From NCBI GenBank assembly GCA_016710385.1, contig JADJVX010000018.1, positions 310,001 through 374,000 on the forward strand: 64,000 nt of DNA, given 5' to 3'. The DNA comes from Actinomycetales bacterium. Its GTDB lineage: Bacteria; Actinomycetota; Actinomycetes; Actinomycetales; Dermatophilaceae. The notes beneath the pieces were generated by a model. The model searched no databases, was not told where the DNA came from, and worked only from the letters and a program-made list of their open reading frames with translations. This document shows positions 62,809 to 64,000 of this stretch, one piece after another (the stretch's first letter is position 1; every line of letters begins with the position of its first letter). A program made the position numbers and the translations under genes.

Positions 62809-64000
62809 GTGACATCCGAAACGTCCAGCCCCACGTCGACCCTCACCTCGTCACTCGCTGAGCGCGACCGGACCCTGGAGCGTCCACGCGCGAGCCTGGC
62901 CGGTTGGACCGACCTCGATGTCCGCGCGGTGGACACGGCCCGCGTGCTCGCCGCCGATGCCGTGCAGCGCGTGGGCAACGGCCACCCCGGCACGGCGATG
63001 TCGTTGGCCCCGGCCGCCTACCTGCTCTACCAGCAGGTCATGACCCACGACCCGAGTGACCCGTTGTGGCTGGGCCGGGACCGCTTCGTCTTGTCCTGCG
63101 GCCACTCCAGCCTCACGCAGTACATCCAGCTCTACCTCGCCGGCAGCGGACTCGAACTTGACGACCTCCAGTCGCTGCGCACGTGGGGTGCCAAAACCCC
63201 CGGCCACCCCGAGGTCCACCACACCGCCGGCGTCGAGATCACGACCGGTCCGCTCGGCTCCGGGCTGGCCTCCGCCGTCGGGATGGCGATGGGCCAACGG
63301 CGTCAGCGCGGTCTGTTTGACCCCGACGCCCCTGTCGGCGAGAGCGTCTTCGACCACACCATCTACGTGCTGTGCAGCGACGGTGACATCCAGGAGGGCG
63401 TGTCGCACGAGGCTTGTTCGTTGGCCGGCCACCAGGAGCTCGGCAACCTTGTCGTCATTTACGACCAGAACCAGATCTCCATCGAGGACGACACCGACAT
63501 CGCCTTCTCCGAGGACGTCGCCGCGCGCTTCCGCGCCTACGGCTGGGACGTGCGGATCGTCGACTGGCGCGGGGACCATGCCGATGGCTCGGGTGGCCAC
63601 GGCTACATCGAGGATGTCGACGCCCTGTTTGCCGCGCTGGAGGCCGGTAAGGCGGTCACGGATCGCCCCACGCTCATCGTGCTGCGCACGATCATCGCGT
63701 GGCCCGCTCCCACCAAGCAGGACACCGGCGGCGCGCATGGTTCGGCCCTGGGCGCCGACGAGGTCGCGGCGCTGAAGGGGCTGCTGGGATTCGACCCTGA
63801 GCGCAGCTTCCAGGTCGATCCCGCGGTCATCGCCCACACCCGCGCGGTGGCCGACCGGGGCCAGCAGGCCCATGCGGCCTGGCAGCAGCGGTATGCCGGG
63901 TGGCGCACGGCATACCCGGAGCGCGCCGCACTGCTGGACCGCATCATGTCGGGCGAGCTGCCAGAGGGCATTGCCGATGCCCTCCCGACCTGGGCGCCCG
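62809..64000 (+). CDS. tkt: Transketolase (cut by window end)
   Basis: First 397 codons of a protein expected near 700 aa. Thiamine-diphosphate enzyme of the non-oxidative pentose phosphate pathway. Visible: VGNGHPGTAMSLAPAAYLL, the CGHSSLTQYIQLYL segment, the ThDP site VLCSDGDIQEGVSHEA and VIYDQNQISIEDDT. A strong Shine-Dalgarno GAGGAG lies 8 nt before the GTG. The reading frame is open to the window edge, with no internal stop. Two inverted dispersed-motif copies lie at 63890-63916. About 190 bp separate it from ctaB. Confidence 0.95.
   Translation, partial: MTSETSSPTSTLTSSLAERDRTLERPRASLAGWTDLDVRAVDTARVLAADAVQRVGNGHPGTAMSLAPAAYLLYQQVMTHDPSDPLWLGRDRFVLSCGHSSLTQYIQLYLAGSGLELDDLQSLRTWGAKTPGHPEVHHTAGVEITTGPLGSGLASAVGMAMGQRRQRGLFDPDAPVGESVFDHTIYVLCSDGDIQEGVSHEACSLAGHQELGNLVVIYDQNQISIEDDTDIAFSEDVAARFRAYGWDVRIVDWRGDHADGSGGHGYIEDVDALFAALEAGKAVTDRPTLIVLRTIIAWPAPTKQDTGGAHGSALGADEVAALKGLLGFDPERSFQVDPAVIAHTRAVADRGQQAHAAWQQRYAGWRTAYPERAALLDRIMSGELPEGIADALPTWAP

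Overview
The window is a gene-dense, very GC-rich actinobacterial chromosome segment. Gene content points to an actinomycete that makes mycothiol (mshC), uses F420-dependent enzymes (two LLM-family genes), runs a Pup-type proteasome (Mpa ATPase with C-terminal Gln-Tyr-Leu) and makes glycogen or maltosyl-phosphate by the GlgM/GlgC route. Gene order recalls four Mycobacterium tuberculosis neighbourhoods: mpa-trmI-recB-like-metH-PAC2-mshC-DUF3090-phosphatase-uppP; divergent glgA/glgC; fabG-fabI; and tkt-ctaB / ctaA-ABC / sufR-sufB(intein)-sufD-sufC-sufS-sufU-sufT. There are no mycolate genes, so a Micrococcales lineage such as the Intrasporangiaceae/Dermatophilaceae is my inference. I see no transposase, integrase, phage gene, rRNA or CRISPR array, and no gene-free stretch exceeds 300 bases.

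Layout. 0-20 kb: protein quality control, tRNA methylation, methionine synthase, an orphan RecB-type nuclease, mycothiol ligase, CorA, UppP, an F420 oxidoreductase, an aldo/keto reductase and an M20 peptidase. 20.8 kb: tRNA-Leu(GAG). 21-31 kb: polysaccharide deacetylase, arginase, RNA methyltransferase, TSUP permease, NfeD/SPFH pair, ABC ATPase, divergent glgA/glgC. 32-45 kb: serB, fabG-fabI, moaA, SURF1, ABC exporter, a glycosyltransferase-lipoprotein pair, TrpB2, a membrane-anchored GNAT protein and an ABC-F ATPase. 46-50 kb: a coupled femX/alanine-racemase-like pair, a zinc metallopeptidase and a flavin-type oxidase. 50-58.5 kb: a tightly overlapping SUF iron-sulfur operon led by sufR, carrying a 379-residue intein in sufB and ending in an acVLRF1 peptidyl-tRNA hydrolase. 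58.5-64 kb: ABC transporter, heme A and heme O synthases and a transketolase cut by the window end.

The most striking signal is not a gene. The decamer GGTATGCCGT or its complement ACGGCATACC occurs about 37 times exactly, and the core TATGCCG/CGGCATA about 80 times. Base composition predicts about 0.1 and about 6.5. The copies lie in both orientations about equally, in several reading frames and in intergenic DNA. Inverted pairs make perfect 12-bp hairpins just after metH and after the SPFH gene. This is the layout of DNA uptake sequences in Neisseria and Haemophilus, and I know of no such description for actinobacteria. A second signal is a TANNNT hexamer 6-8 nt before about twenty start codons that mostly lack a Shine-Dalgarno, which suggests widespread leaderless transcription.
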